Shown here: piece after piece, positions 18,509 through 28,356 of the stretch
How positions within the stretch are numbered: the first letter of the stretch is position 1
Layout of the letters: every line of letters begins with the position of its first letter
Assembly (NCBI RefSeq): GCF_026385475.1
Contig: NZ_JANIDW010000001.1
Coordinates: forward strand, 124,001 to 188,000
Source: Bombella saccharophila
GTDB lineage: Bacteria > Pseudomonadota > Alphaproteobacteria > Acetobacterales > Acetobacteraceae
Direction: 5' to 3'
Length of the DNA stretch: 64,000 nucleotides
Program-made: the position numbers and the translations under genes
Notes under the pieces: generated by a model
Told to the model about the DNA's origin: nothing
The model's database searches: none
Seen by the model: the letters and a program-made list of their open reading frames with translations, nothing else

Positions 18509-19531
18509 GTGAGTTTCTCTGCCTCTCCACCTTTTGATGAGGCTCCACCGCCTTATCCGCGGTTGGGGCGAGAGCCTTCCAGCTTGGTGACAGGCGGGGT
18601 GGTGGTCTCGCTTTTGCTGCATGGTGGGTTGTTGGTCCTTTTGCTGTGGCACCCTCAGCCACCACCACCGGAGCCGCAGCCAGAGCAGACGGTTGCTATG
18701 GTGTATGAGAGTACAGGTGGCCCTCATGCTGCGGCAAAAGCGATGCAGAAAGCCGATGTGCCTGCTCCTCCTGCGCCGGTAGAGACGAAATCTCCCCCCG
18801 CGCCAGAGCCTGCAAAGCTACAGCCTGTTGAGCCGCCACCGCCTGCCCCGCCGCCACCTCCCCCTGCTCAAGCTGAGCCGGAGCCTGCGCAGGTGGCGGC
18901 TAAGACGCCCGTGCAGCAAAAGGCTCCCGTGCAGGAGAAGGGCGAGGTGAGTGATACGCCTAAGCCACAGCCAGTGCCCGCGCGTAAGCAGGCGCAGGTG
19001 AAGGCCCCAGAGCGTGTGGTGGAGAAGCCGCCGACTAAGGCGCAGCCCTCCCATACGGAGCAGGCGCATGAGGCGAAGAAAACGCAAGCTGATAGTCGCT
19101 CTTTGTTGGCCACGCTGGATGAGTTCCGTAGCCAAGCAAAGCAGGAGCAGCCGCCTAAGGCGCATCCTAACCCGGCACAAGGGGGGTCTCCTCATGGGGG
19201 TGGGCGTGTTGATGGTGATACGGCCGCTCTGACAAGCGGGGAGCAGAATGCCATTGGTTCTTCCGTGCAGCGTTGTTATCAAGAAGATACATTGGCGCGG
19301 AATTATCAGAGCTTCTCAGCGCGTATGATGGTCACTGTCGATGCAACAGGTGAGGCACGCATGGTGACCTTCCTGCCAGAGACGCGCGCCCGTATGGCGG
19401 CGGACCCGGCTTATCGTGTTCAGGCTGAGCGCGCGCGTGATGCGGTGTTGAGCCCTGTATGTTCCCGCTTGCCTGTACCCAAGCGACTTTTGGGGCAGGT
19501 GCGGCAGTTTCGCTTCCTTTTTAAGCCCTAA
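18509..19531 (+). CDS. tolA: Tol-Pal system protein TolA
   Basis: A 340-residue trans-periplasmic linker. One membrane helix at about residues 28-48 (VVVSLLLHGGLLVLLLW) is followed by a long Pro/Ala/Gln/Lys-rich stalk (about 50-210) and a C-terminal TolA/TonB-like domain (about 245-340) with SVQRCYQED and two Cys residues. The GTG at 18509 is selected because of a TAAGGAG ribosome site and because it follows the tolR stop, rather than an upstream start inside tolR. It connects the TolQR motor to Pal and TolB. The stalk is Pro-rich instead of the Ala/Lys coiled coil of enteric TolA. Confidence 0.92.
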   Translation: MSFSASPPFDEAPPPYPRLGREPSSLVTGGVVVSLLLHGGLLVLLLWHPQPPPPEPQPEQTVAMVYESTGGPHAAAKAMQKADVPAPPAPVETKSPPAPEPAKLQPVEPPPPAPPPPPPAQAEPEPAQVAAKTPVQQKAPVQEKGEVSDTPKPQPVPARKQAQVKAPERVVEKPPTKAQPSHTEQAHEAKKTQADSRSLLATLDEFRSQAKQEQPPKAHPNPAQGGSPHGGGRVDGDTAALTSGEQNAIGSSVQRCYQEDTLARNYQSFSARMMVTVDATGEARMVTFLPETRARMAADPAYRVQAERARDAVLSPVCSRLPVPKRLLGQVRQFRFLFKP

Positions 19532-19555
19532 GGCTGGATTTATCTGAGGTAGGTC

Positions 19556-20923
19556 ATGTCATTTTTTTCCGATGCTGAAGCTGGTTTTCTTCAGAAACAT
19601 CTTTCCCGCCGGTCCCTTATGGGCGGGGTGGCTGCGGGGGGTGTTCTTGCTACGCCGCTGGGCCTTTTAGGGGGGCGTGCTTATGCAAGCGGTGAGGCGG
19701 CTCCGGCAGAGATTACTGTAGCCAATGCTCATCAGGCACCGATTCCTATCGTGGTGCCTAATTTTGGGGCGGGGCTAGGGGATCAGATTTCTAGCGTGAT
19801 TGCCGCGGACCTTAGCAGCACAGGGTTGTTTGAGGTATTAGGTGGTGATGTCCCTGCCTCTCGTCAGCCAGACTTTCATGCGTTGAAAGCCCGTGGCGCG
19901 CGCGTTGCTGTAGCAGGGAGCGCAACGGGGGCTGACCGTGTTCGGGTAGAGATGCGCTTGTGGGATGTATTGGCAGGCCAGCAGATGACAGGCCGTGCTT
20001 ATACGGCCTCTCAAAGCAACTGGCGGCGGATTGCTCACATCATCGCTGATGAGATTTACAAGCGGTTATTAGGTGAGGACGGGTATTTCGATACGCGGAT
20101 TGCCTATATCGCGCGGACAGGCCCGCGGCGGCATCAAACAACCCGTCTTGCGATTATGGACCAAGATGGGGCGAACGCGCATATGCTGACCAATGGCAGC
20201 TGGTTGACGTTGGAGCCACGCTTTAGTCCAATTAGCGAGAAGCTCGCGTTCCTCTCCTATGCCAATAATCGCCCACGCGTTTATGTCTATGACCTCAATA
20301 GCGGGCAGCAGACGATTCTTGGCACATTTGAGGGTATCTCTTTTGCGCCGCGCTTCTCCCCTGATGGGCGGAGCATTATTCTTTCAGCCACAACGCGTGA
20401 TGGCGGGGCGGATTTGTATCTCATTGACCTTGCTACGCAACATCGGCGTAAGCTGACAGGCACACCCGGTGTGATTGATACCAGCCCGTGCTTTAGCCCT
20501 GATGGGCGGAGCATTGTCTTCAACTCCGATCGTGGTGGCTCGCCCCAGCTTTACGTTATGAGTGCCGATGGGGGGAATGCACGGCGGATTTCTTACGGGA
20601 ATGGGCATTATGGCTCCCCCGTATGGTCACCACGGGGGGATCAAATTGCCTTTACGCGCATTGGTCATGGTGGGTTCTCCCTAGGGTTGATGGGCCCAGA
20701 TGGTGTTGGTGAGCGGACCTTGACAGAAGGCTTCACGGTGGAGAGTCCCAGTTTTGCGCCTAATGGCCGGGCTTTGGCCTTCTGCCGTCAAAATGCCGCT
20801 GGAGCGGGGGGATCTGGTTTTACCTCTACCATTGAGGTGATTGATGTTGCTGGGTTTAACGAGCATAGCATCCCCACCACAACGGGCGCGTCCGACCCGG
20901 CTTGGTCTCCTTTACGGCGGTAA
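19556..20923 (+). CDS. tolB: Tol-Pal system beta-propeller TolB with Tat-like signal
   Basis: A 455-residue periplasmic protein. The C-terminal two thirds is a WD40-like beta-propeller with repeated SPDGRSI/FSPDG motifs (e.g. RFSPDGRSIIL, CFSPDGRSIVF, WSPRGDQIAF); the N-terminal alpha/beta domain spans about residues 50-175. The signal peptide contains LSRRSLMGGVAAGG and a cleavage region around AYASG, which fits a twin-arginine (Tat) signal rather than the usual Sec one. TolB binds Pal and TolA. It lies 24 bases after tolA. Confidence 0.94.
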   Translation: MSFFSDAEAGFLQKHLSRRSLMGGVAAGGVLATPLGLLGGRAYASGEAAPAEITVANAHQAPIPIVVPNFGAGLGDQISSVIAADLSSTGLFEVLGGDVPASRQPDFHALKARGARVAVAGSATGADRVRVEMRLWDVLAGQQMTGRAYTASQSNWRRIAHIIADEIYKRLLGEDGYFDTRIAYIARTGPRRHQTTRLAIMDQDGANAHMLTNGSWLTLEPRFSPISEKLAFLSYANNRPRVYVYDLNSGQQTILGTFEGISFAPRFSPDGRSIILSATTRDGGADLYLIDLATQHRRKLTGTPGVIDTSPCFSPDGRSIVFNSDRGGSPQLYVMSADGGNARRISYGNGHYGSPVWSPRGDQIAFTRIGHGGFSLGLMGPDGVGERTLTEGFTVESPSFAPNGRALAFCRQNAAGAGGSGFTSTIEVIDVAGFNEHSIPTTTGASDPAWSPLRR

Positions 20924-21009
20924 GGGATTATTCTGGTTTTTCTTGTTCGCGCAGTGCGGGCGGGGGAATTCTTCCTCATAAAGGGGGAGATTATTTTGGA
21001 GGAATGGTT

Positions 21010-21498
21010 ATGAAAATTACAAAGATTGCCGCTTTAGGCATGGTTTGCGCTTTGGCTGCATGTAGTGGTGGCCATAAAGATGATAATGGTGATGGCAATG
21101 GCCAGAACGTATCCCAACAGCAATATAATCAGGGCCCTACACCGGGCAGTGAGGGCGACCTTGTCGCAACAGCAGGGGATCGCGTTTATTTTGAGCTGAA
21201 TAAGAACCAGCTTGATAGTGATGCCCGCGCAACATTGGATAAACAGGCTGAGTGGTTGGCTCGCTATCCGCAGGTGAATATTCTCATCGCAGGGAATTGT
21301 GATGACCGCGGGACGGAGGAATATAATATTGCTCTGGGGCAGCGTCGTGCCAATGCAGCGCGTGAATATTTGGAGGCCAAAGGTGTTGCTCCAACACGCA
21401 TCATGACCATTTCGTATGGTAAGGACCGCCCAACAGCTGATGGTGATACACCAGATGCATGGGCACAAAATCGTAACGCGATTACCTCTGTCCGCTAA
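21010..21498 (+). CDS. pal: Peptidoglycan-associated lipoprotein Pal
   Basis: A 162-residue outer-membrane lipoprotein. The signal ends in a lipobox ALAACSGG with the acylated Cys, a Gly/Asn/Gln-rich linker follows, and the OmpA-like peptidoglycan-binding domain spans about residues 50-160, with DRVYFELNKNQLDSDA, NCDDRGTEEYNIALGQRRA and ISYGKDRP. The start at 21010 is chosen over ATG 21004 because GGAGG lies about 8 bases upstream. It anchors the outer membrane to peptidoglycan and binds TolB. Confidence 0.96.
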   Translation: MKITKIAALGMVCALAACSGGHKDDNGDGNGQNVSQQQYNQGPTPGSEGDLVATAGDRVYFELNKNQLDSDARATLDKQAEWLARYPQVNILIAGNCDDRGTEEYNIALGQRRANAAREYLEAKGVAPTRIMTISYGKDRPTADGDTPDAWAQNRNAITSVR

Positions 21499-21532
21499 GA
21501 GTAGTTAGGGGTTTGATGCCCCTTATGGGGAG

Positions 21533-21566
21533 AAATCGGGCCGGTTGGAGAGACCGGTCCGATTTT
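21533..21566 (+). terminator. Intrinsic terminator after pal
   Basis: A 13-bp stem (AAATCGGGCCGGT/ACCGGTCCGATTT with one G-U pair) and 7-base loop, ending in TTTTAT. It may separate most tol-pal transcripts from cpoB. Confidence 0.75.
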
Positions 21567-21603
21567 ATATGCGATGAAGGCTCATCGATGGGGAGTTAGA
21601 GAG

Positions 21604-22572
21604 ATGATGCGTCATTCTGCTGAGACTATGACAAGCATGACATGTGCGGTGATGCGAGGGTTAGGGGGGCTTGCCCTGCTATCTTACGCAGTGGCCTCGG
21701 TGGCATGGGCGGATGATTCCCTTTCGCGCGAGGCGATCATGAAGCAACATCAAGCTCTTGCTCAACAACATGAGCATCATGAGGATGCGGGCGGGGATGC
21801 TCTTGATGACCTAAGCGATAGCGGTGTCAGCACTGCCGAGCCAGAAGCATTGCCTTCACCCGCTCCTAGCACATCAGAGGGGCGTGGGGAGACAACCCGT
21901 AATACGGCGTCATCTCATCAAGGGGGGAGCAGCGACCTGGTGACCACGCTGCTTGAGCGCGTCACGGCGTTGGAAGGCCAAGTGCGGGAGATGCATGGGC
22001 AGATGGAGCAGATGAGCAATCAACTCCATCAAGATGAAGCGACAGTGAATAAGCAGCTTGGTGATATGCAATTTGCTTTGGAGAATGGCCATCATGCTGC
22101 GGCCCCCCCACATGCGGCAGAGAGCCATGCAGCCCCAGCGGTAGTGGGTGATGCGCCTTCTGCTGCCTCTGCGGCGGTTGTGCCTCATAATGGGGCAGAT
22201 GCCTTACAAGCGGGGCGAGCTGCTTTGAAAGCACATAATTACAAAGAGGCTGAGGAGCAGGCCCGTCAGGCTATAAAAGAGAGTAAAACGGGGTGGAGCA
22301 AAACAGAAGCTCAGTTCTTGCTCGCGCAGTCCCTAGCCGGGCAGAAAGCTTATAAAAATGCGGCGTTAACATATTATGATATTTATAGTCGTACACCATC
22401 CTCTCCCCGCGCGCCGGAATCACTGCTTGGGGTTTCGGCCTCTATGTTGGCGTTAGGCAATAAAGCGGCCTCCTGCGAGGCATTGCAGCGGTTACATAAA
22501 GAGTTCCCTAATGCATCTGCACGGGTAAAGGCGTCTGAAAAAATCTTCCGTGAGAGAGCATCTTGCCATTAA
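21604..22572 (+). CDS. cpoB: Cell division coordinator CpoB (YbgF)
   Basis: A periplasmic protein of about 322 residues encoded at the end of tol-pal operons; it links peptidoglycan synthesis with Tol-driven outer-membrane constriction. Signal peptide at the N terminus (GGLALLSYAVASVAWA), then a low-complexity acidic/Ser/Pro segment, a coiled coil (about residues 110-165, LLERVTALEGQVREM onward), a His/Ala-rich linker, and TPR repeats at the C terminus (DALQAGRAALKAHNYKEAEE, WSKTEAQFLLAQSLAG, PESLLGVSASMLALG). The ATG at 21604 has a GGGGAG site; an earlier ATG at 21574 is possible. The end overlaps tilS. Confidence 0.88.
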   Translation: MMRHSAETMTSMTCAVMRGLGGLALLSYAVASVAWADDSLSREAIMKQHQALAQQHEHHEDAGGDALDDLSDSGVSTAEPEALPSPAPSTSEGRGETTRNTASSHQGGSSDLVTTLLERVTALEGQVREMHGQMEQMSNQLHQDEATVNKQLGDMQFALENGHHAAAPPHAAESHAAPAVVGDAPSAASAAVVPHNGADALQAGRAALKAHNYKEAEEQARQAIKESKTGWSKTEAQFLLAQSLAGQKAYKNAALTYYDIYSRTPSSPRAPESLLGVSASMLALGNKAASCEALQRLHKEFPNASARVKASEKIFRERASCH

Positions 22573-23923
22573 GGCGGGGGTAGGGACATCGCCCCCTCAT
22601 CTCATACAGGCTGGGGAGGCAGAGCCACTTACAGAGGCTGAGTTCCGCGCTTTGATGGCGTTGGTGGAGCCTATAGGGCCTGATGAGGCAGGGCATCCGG
22701 TTTGTATTGCGGTATCGGGCGGAGGGGATTCCATGGCCCTTGCCCTTTTAGCGCGGCGATGGCGGCGGCATGTTCTTGCGTTGGTGGTGGACCATGCGTT
22801 GCGTGAAGAGTCCGCAGCGGAGGCCCGTTTAACATGTGAGCGTTTAGTGGCGTTGGATATTCCCGCGCGGTTATTAACATTAGGGCCGTTGGCTGCGGGG
22901 GGGCTACAGCAACGCGCGCGTGAGGGGCGTTTTGCTGCTTTGGAGGCAGCATGCGTGGACGCTGGAGCAACGGTTCTTTTGGTTGCCCATCATGAGGCTG
23001 ACCAAGAAGAAACACTCTGGATGCGGCATGAGCGTGGCAGCGGTACGCGAGGGCTAGCGGGTATGGCTCATCGTGCTGCGCGTGGGCGGATTATAGTGGC
23101 ACGGCCATTATTGGGGGTCAGGCCAGAGCGTTTACGCGCCACATTGCAGCAAGCTGGTGTGGCCTGGTGCGAGGACCCGTCTAATCAAAATCGCCGGTTT
23201 CGCCGTGTTCAAGTGCGGCAAGATATAACTTCAGCGCAGCGGCGTATGATGAGGGAGCTGCAACAAAAGGCGTGTATAGCCCAGCAAGAGGATGACGCAT
23301 GGGTAGCGCGCTTCCTTGCTCATGGGGTGGCGTGGCAGCCAGAAGGATGGCTAAAGCTGGCTCCTTTTCTGATTCAAACAGCGCATGAGAGGCCGCATAT
23401 CTTCATAGATGATGGGCTGGATGAAACGCGCTTTGCCGCTTTGTGTGATGAGGTGATGGGCCGATTGATTCGGCTCATTGGGGGGCAGGATTATGCTCCT
23501 GCGCGGCATGCTGTGGCTGCTTTGCGCCGTGCTGGGCATGGGGCGTTAGGGCGGGTTTGTCTTACCCCGTTAAAAGGGCAGGAGCGAGGTTGGATGTTGT
23601 ACCGTGAGGCACGCAATCTTGCAGGGGCTATGCCCGCTCATACAGGGCAATGGTGGGATGGGCGATGGCGATATTATGGGCCGGAATATTCTGATGTAGT
23701 GATTGCCGCTTTAGGCATGCACGCCACGCGATGGCGTGAGGGGCGTGATGTGCCTGCCTGTATCTTACCGAGTCTGCCGGCTTTATGGCGCGGGGGGGAG
23801 CTTGTGGCTGTGCCAGAGGCTATGCGTGGTTTGCGCTCTGACGTCCCCCGGGTGGCTTTTGTATGGGAGGGGGGAATCCCTGTTACGGGTGAGCGTGATT
23901 GGCAGAGTGGCTACGCTGAATAG
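22550..23923 (+). CDS. tilS: tRNA(Ile)-lysidine synthetase
   Basis: A 457-residue PP-loop ATPase that converts C34 of the CAU anticodon of tRNA-Ile2 to lysidine, so that AUA is read as isoleucine. The PP-loop SGGGDSMALALLA lies at about residues 55-67; LVVDHALREES, the HHEADQEET motif and GMAHRAARGRI follow. The C-terminal domain is poorly conserved. The GTG start overlaps cpoB by 23 bases. The placement after cpoB and before ftsH is common in alphaproteobacteria. Confidence 0.92.
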   Translation: MREHLAIKAGVGTSPPHLIQAGEAEPLTEAEFRALMALVEPIGPDEAGHPVCIAVSGGGDSMALALLARRWRRHVLALVVDHALREESAAEARLTCERLVALDIPARLLTLGPLAAGGLQQRAREGRFAALEAACVDAGATVLLVAHHEADQEETLWMRHERGSGTRGLAGMAHRAARGRIIVARPLLGVRPERLRATLQQAGVAWCEDPSNQNRRFRRVQVRQDITSAQRRMMRELQQKACIAQQEDDAWVARFLAHGVAWQPEGWLKLAPFLIQTAHERPHIFIDDGLDETRFAALCDEVMGRLIRLIGGQDYAPARHAVAALRRAGHGALGRVCLTPLKGQERGWMLYREARNLAGAMPAHTGQWWDGRWRYYGPEYSDVVIAALGMHATRWREGRDVPACILPSLPALWRGGELVAVPEAMRGLRSDVPRVAFVWEGGIPVTGERDWQSGYAE

Positions 23924-24092
23924 AGGCTATGTAAAGATGAAATCTCTTACATAAATGCAAAAAAGAGCGTCTTTTGTCCCCTTTCTACGTTGTAAGGGGT
24001 AGGAACCGAGGCAGAAATACCTATCTTGAGAGGACTAGAGAGAGTCGTGTGGGGTGAAACTGCATGGCCTATTTAATGGGGTATGAAAACAG

Positions 24093-25985
24093 ATGAACAA
24101 CATTGGCCGTAATGTTGCGATTTGGGTGGTCATCGTTTTGGCAGCCATTGGTGTGCTGGCAGCATTCCAGCCCGGTAGTCATCAGGTGACCCAAAAGATC
24201 GCTTATTCCGATTTTGTGCATGACGTGGAAGGCCATGAGGTGCGCTCGGTGACCATTCAGGACCAGAATATCTCTGGTGTGCTGACGAATGGGACATCTT
24301 TTGAGACATACGCCCCAGAGGACCCGATGCTCGTCCCGCGTCTTACCTCTGCTGGTGTGCAGGTGACGGCTCATCCATCGCAGAGTGATGATAATTCGGG
24401 CTGGCGTTATATCATGGCGTATCTGCCGATTCTGCTTTTGCTCGGCTTAGGCTTTATGTTGTTCCGTCAGATGCAAAATGGCGGTGCCGGTGGGCGTGGG
24501 GCGATGAGCTTTGGCAAATCGCGCGCTAAGATGATGGTCGAGAAAAAGGGCCGTGTGACCTTTGCCGATGTTGCTGGGATTGAAGAAGCTAAAGAGGAAT
24601 TGGTCGAGATTGTCGATTTCTTAAAAGACCCGCATAAATATACCCGGCTGGGGGGGAAGATTCCCAAAGGGGTGTTGTTGGTTGGCCCGCCCGGTACCGG
24701 TAAGACCTTGCTCGCCCGCGCTGTTGCGGGGGAGGCGAATGTGCCTTTCTTCAGCATTTCCGGCTCTGATTTTGTGGAGATGTTTGTCGGTGTTGGGGCG
24801 TCGCGTGTGCGCGATATGTTCGAGCAAGGGAAGAAGAACGCCCCCTGCATTATCTTTATTGATGAGATTGACGCAGTTGGCCGCCATCGTGGCGCAGGCA
24901 TGGGCGGCGGTAATGATGAGCGTGAGCAGACGCTTAATCAAATGCTCGTGGAGATGGATGGGTTTGATAGTAATGAGGGTGTCATCCTGATTGCTGCGAC
25001 TAACCGCCCTGATGTTTTGGATTCTGCTCTGCTGCGTCCCGGTCGTTTTGACCGCCAAGTGGTTGTGTCGAACCCGGATGTGAGAGGGCGTGAGAAGATT
25101 CTTCAAGTCCATATGAAGAAGTTGCCGCTCTCCTCTGATGTGAATCCAAAAGTGATTGCGCGTGGGACCGTTGGCTTCTCTGGTGCGGAGCTGGCTAACC
25201 TTGTAAATGAGGCGGCGTTATTTGCGGCACGTTTGGGCTTGCGGACAGTAAGCATGGCGCAATTTGATGAAGCGCATGATAAGGTACGGATGGGCGCAGA
25301 ACGCCGCTCTGCCGTTATTGAGGAAGAAGAGAAGAAAATGACCGCCTATCATGAGGCGGCACACGCTTTGGCGAGTTATTATAGCCCGAGTGCTGACCCA
25401 ATGCATAAAGCAACGATCATTCCGCGTGGGCAAGCTTTGGGGATGGTGCAGTCCTTGCCGGAGAAAGATAATCTTGCCTACCGGCGGCAATGGTGCCTCT
25501 CTAGGATTGTGATTTGTATGGGAGGTCGCGTTGGTGAGGAGGTTATCTTTGGGCATGATGAGGTAAGTGCCGGGGCGGCTGGTGATATTCAGTCGGCAAC
25601 AGGCATTGCTCGGCAGATGGTCACACGATGGGGTATGAGCGATAAGCTGGGCATGATGGACTATGCTGATCAGGATACGCTCTCTGGCATCACCGCACGG
25701 GAGGTGGATCAGGAGGTCCGCAAAATCCTGGATGAGGCCTATGCCACATGCCGCCATATCATTCTGACCCATATGGAGGCGTTTCACCGTGTTGCGCAGG
25801 CCTTGTTGGAGTACGAAACTCTAACAGGTGAGGAGATTGGTCGTCTCATCCGTGGGGAGCCTTTAGGCCGTACTGATGAGGAGAATCAGTCCTTCCATGG
25901 GCGTAGGCCTTCTGTGCCCTCATTTATTCAAGGGGTGAGTGCTTCTGTTGGGGATGATGGGCCGGTAGCTCCACAACCGGCTTAA
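24093..25985 (+). CDS. ftsH: ATP-dependent membrane zinc protease FtsH
   Basis: A 630-residue AAA+ metalloprotease. Two membrane helices bracket a small periplasmic domain (about residues 7-25 and 105-125). The AAA module has Walker A GPPGTGKT (198-205), Walker [13 protein letters not shown], and the second region of homology [20 protein letters not shown]. The zinc site HEAAH is at about residues 420-424. FtsH degrades misfolded membrane proteins and short-lived regulators. It is followed by an intrinsic terminator, so it probably has its own transcript apart from glmM. Confidence 0.97.
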   Translation: MNNIGRNVAIWVVIVLAAIGVLAAFQPGSHQVTQKIAYSDFVHDVEGHEVRSVTIQDQNISGVLTNGTSFETYAPEDPMLVPRLTSAGVQVTAHPSQSDDNSGWRYIMAYLPILLLLGLGFMLFRQMQNGGAGGRGAMSFGKSRAKMMVEKKGRVTFADVAGIEEAKEELVEIVDFLKDPHKYTRLGGKIPKGVLLVGPPGTGKTLLARAVAGEANVPFFSISGSDFVEMFVGVGASRVRDMFEQGKKNAPCIIFIDEIDAVGRHRGAGMGGGNDEREQTLNQMLVEMDGFDSNEGVILIAATNRPDVLDSALLRPGRFDRQVVVSNPDVRGREKILQVHMKKLPLSSDVNPKVIARGTVGFSGAELANLVNEAALFAARLGLRTVSMAQFDEAHDKVRMGAERRSAVIEEEEKKMTAYHEAAHALASYYSPSADPMHKATIIPRGQALGMVQSLPEKDNLAYRRQWCLSRIVICMGGRVGEEVIFGHDEVSAGAAGDIQSATGIARQMVTRWGMSDKLGMMDYADQDTLSGITAREVDQEVRKILDEAYATCRHIILTHMEAFHRVAQALLEYETLTGEEIGRLIRGEPLGRTDEENQSFHGRRPSVPSFIQGVSASVGDDGPVAPQPA

Positions 25986-26014
25986 CGATTCCTTTTAAAA
26001 AAGAGGGTTAAGAG

Positions 26015-26047
26015 CAGGCGTATGGCGGAGGTCATGCGCCTGTTTTG
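26015..26047 (+). terminator. Intrinsic terminator after ftsH
   Basis: A 10-bp stem (CAGGCGTATG/CATGCGCCTG, one G-U pair) with an 8-base loop followed by TTTTGTT, about 30 bases past the ftsH stop. Confidence 0.7.
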
Positions 26048-26127
26048 TTAGGGGAAGGCCTTGCGTCCTAAAAGGGAGGCTGGCATCACAGCGGCGATGG
26101 GTGTTTTAGTCGATAAAGGGGAAGGGC

Positions 26128-27498
26128 ATGGCAGGTAAACGGACGTTTTTCGGCACGGATGGTATTCGCGGTACGGCGAATATGGCCCCCATGACGGTAG
26201 ATATCGCCCAGACCCTAGGCCAAGCGGCTGGCTTGTATTTTTGCCGCCAGAGTGAGACAGGCCGCCAACATCGCCATACGATTATTGTGGGGAAGGATAC
26301 GCGTCTTTCTGGCTATATGATCGAATGTGCTTTGGTCTCTGGCTTTTTATCTGCCGGGGTGGATGTTGTGCTGTTAGGGCCTTTACCTACGCCAGCCGTT
26401 GCGTTTTTAACGCGGTCTTTGCGGGCGGATTTGGGCGTGATGATTTCTGCCTCGCATAATCCGTTTACTGATAATGGCATTAAGCTTTTTGGTCCTGATG
26501 GCTTTAAGCTCTCCGATACTGTTGAGGCAGAGATTGAAGCTCTGATGGCGGAGGATTTAAGTGGGCAGCTCGCCTCTCCTGCGGCGATTGGTCGTGCCTC
26601 TCGGCTGAATGACGCCGCAGGGCGTTATATTGAGAGTGTGAAATCATCCTTCCCCCGTGGGCTACGGTTGGATGGGTTGAAGATTGTTTTGGATTGCGCT
26701 CATGGCTCAGCTTATCGTGTGGCTCCGGTCGCCTTGTGGGAGTTGGGAGCAGAGGTCATCACGTTAGGGGCCTCCCCTGATGGGTTGAATATTAATGATG
26801 GTGTTGGCTCCACCCATCCAGAAGCCCTATGTGCTGCGGTGCGTGAGCATAAGGCTGATTGCGGTATTGCGTTGGATGGTGATGCAGACCGTGTGTTGAT
26901 TGTAAATGAGCGCGGCGAGATAGTGGACGGAGACCAGATTTTGGCTCTGATTGCGACCTTATGGCAGCGGTTAGGTTGCTTAAAAGGGACTGAAATTGTC
27001 GCAACAGTGATGTCCAATATGGGGCTAGAAGCTTACCTTGCCACGCAAGGTTTAAGCTTATACCGCACGGCGGTGGGGGACCGTTATGTTGTGGAGCGGA
27101 TGCGTCAAACAGGGGGGAATCTAGGGGGGGAGCAGTCTGGCCATATGGTGTTGTCTGATTATGCGACAACGGGCGATGGGCTGTTAGCGGCCTTGCAAGT
27201 GCTGGCGGCGTTGGTCGAGACGGGTAAAAAAGCGAGTGAACTCTGCCAGTTATTTACCCCTTATCCGCAGCGTTTACAGAATGTGCCGTATCACGGTGCT
27301 AATCCAATGAATCACCCTGCGTTAGATGATATTGTAAGAGAAGCAGAGGAGCAGTTGAAGGGGCAGGGGCGGCTGCTTTTGCGGGCGAGTGGGACAGAAC
27401 CTTTGATCCGCGTCATGGTAGAAGCACAAGATAAGGCGTTGGTTGATGAGGTGGTTGAGCGCGTGAGCGCGCATATGAGAGACTTAGCTACGGATTAA
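26128..27498 (+). CDS. glmM: Phosphoglucosamine mutase
   Basis: A 456-residue enzyme interconverting glucosamine-6-phosphate and glucosamine-1-phosphate on the way to UDP-GlcNAc. The phosphoserine motif is ISASHNPF (Ser109), metal-binding is ALDGDADR, the sugar-binding loop is GEQSGHMV, and the phosphate-binding loop is [12 protein letters not shown]. The N terminus [12 protein letters not shown] is typical of GlmM. The gene stands after the ftsH terminator, with GGGGAAGGG before the start; ftsH-glmM order is common. Confidence 0.96.
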   Translation: MAGKRTFFGTDGIRGTANMAPMTVDIAQTLGQAAGLYFCRQSETGRQHRHTIIVGKDTRLSGYMIECALVSGFLSAGVDVVLLGPLPTPAVAFLTRSLRADLGVMISASHNPFTDNGIKLFGPDGFKLSDTVEAEIEALMAEDLSGQLASPAAIGRASRLNDAAGRYIESVKSSFPRGLRLDGLKIVLDCAHGSAYRVAPVALWELGAEVITLGASPDGLNINDGVGSTHPEALCAAVREHKADCGIALDGDADRVLIVNERGEIVDGDQILALIATLWQRLGCLKGTEIVATVMSNMGLEAYLATQGLSLYRTAVGDRYVVERMRQTGGNLGGEQSGHMVLSDYATTGDGLLAALQVLAALVETGKKASELCQLFTPYPQRLQNVPYHGANPMNHPALDDIVREAEEQLKGQGRLLLRASGTEPLIRVMVEAQDKALVDEVVERVSAHMRDLATD

Positions 27499-27502
27499 GA
27501 GA

Positions 27503-27543
27503 TAAAAAAAAGAAGCACTCTAGGAGATAGAGTGCTTCTTTGA
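27503..27543. terminator. Bidirectional terminator between glmM and the CtrA-like gene
   Basis: A perfect 12-bp stem (AAGAAGCACTCT/AGAGTGCTTCTT) with a 7-base loop, with an A-run on the left and a short T-run on the right, so it can serve both converging transcripts. Confidence 0.85.
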
Positions 27544-27585
27544 GACGTGTAGATGTAGGGTAGAAAAGATAACTTTCTACAATGG

Positions 27586-28356
27586 CTACCCAGCGTGACA
27601 AAGGTTATGCGCAGCCTCGCTGCGTGCCAAATTTTGCGCGGCTGGCGGAGCTGTGTGTGCTGTTGCGAGGGCTGGTGCCGTTGCTGTTGGGTCTTGCAAG
27701 ATATAACCACGCCCCCAAACCGTGATGATCATGTGGTCTGCGCCGAAACGTTGTAATTTACGGCGTAGTTTGCAGATGAATACATCAATGATTTTCATCT
27801 CTGGCTCATCAATACCGCCATAAAGATGGTTTAAGAACATATCCTTGGTGAGAACAGCCCCCTTACGTAGAAGAAGGAGCTCAAGAATAGAATATTCTTT
27901 ACTTGTAAGGTTGAGGAACTGCCCATTGATACTAACCATACGGCTCTCAAGGTCCAGCTCCAACGGCCCGACACTAAGGCGAGGCTCAGACGCCCCATAG
28001 GCGCGGCGGGTTAAAGCTTGGACACGGGCTTGCGTCTCGCTCATGTCAAACGGTTTTGTAACGTAGTCATCTGCCCCAGCGGAAAATGCAGCAACTTTGG
28101 TTTGTGCATCGGCCTGGGAGGAGATGACCATGATGGGAGTTGCAACACGGGACCGCCGTAGTTGGCGAATCAACTCTTCTCCGGGTAGGTCTGGTAAACC
28201 TAACGCGGTGATGAAGAGGTCATATTGATAGTGTTTAAACATGTTGAGAGCGTCATCAGCTGTCTTTACATGCTCAACTTGATAAGAGAAGCGTTCCAGC
28301 ACGGTAATGAGCTGCTCTACAGCGACACTGTCATTTTCAGCGATAAGAATACGCAT
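27586..28356 (-). CDS. CtrA-type response regulator with phospho-acceptor replaced
   Basis: A 256-residue OmpR-type regulator whose DNA-binding half is clearly CtrA-like (LTKDMFLNHLYGG, EPEMKIIDVFICKLRRKL, VWGRGYIL). CtrA is the cell-cycle and motility master regulator of alphaproteobacteria. The receiver is altered: residue 51, the Asp that CckA-ChpT phosphorylates in CtrA, is Ala (YDLFITALGLPD, codon GCG), and the acidic pair at 8-9 reads Asn-Asp. Lys101 (VTKPFD) and the effector helices remain. A 25- to 30-residue Ala/Pro-rich tail follows the usual end. The regulator should therefore act without normal phosphorylation. Whether a second, canonical CtrA exists elsewhere cannot be seen. The start ATG has an AGGGAGG element upstream. 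Confidence 0.88.
   Translation of the reverse strand: MRILIAENDSVAVEQLITVLERFSYQVEHVKTADDALNMFKHYQYDLFITALGLPDLPGEELIRQLRRSRVATPIMVISSQADAQTKVAAFSAGADDYVTKPFDMSETQARVQALTRRAYGASEPRLSVGPLELDLESRMVSINGQFLNLTSKEYSILELLLLRKGAVLTKDMFLNHLYGGIDEPEMKIIDVFICKLRRKLQRFGADHMIITVWGRGYILQDPTATAPALATAHTAPPAAQNLARSEAAHNLCHAG

Noticed and set aside
25218-25787. 189-codon antisense frame inside ftsH
   Set aside because: Shadow of the ftsH coding frame; Cys/His/Ile-rich composition typical of antisense frames.
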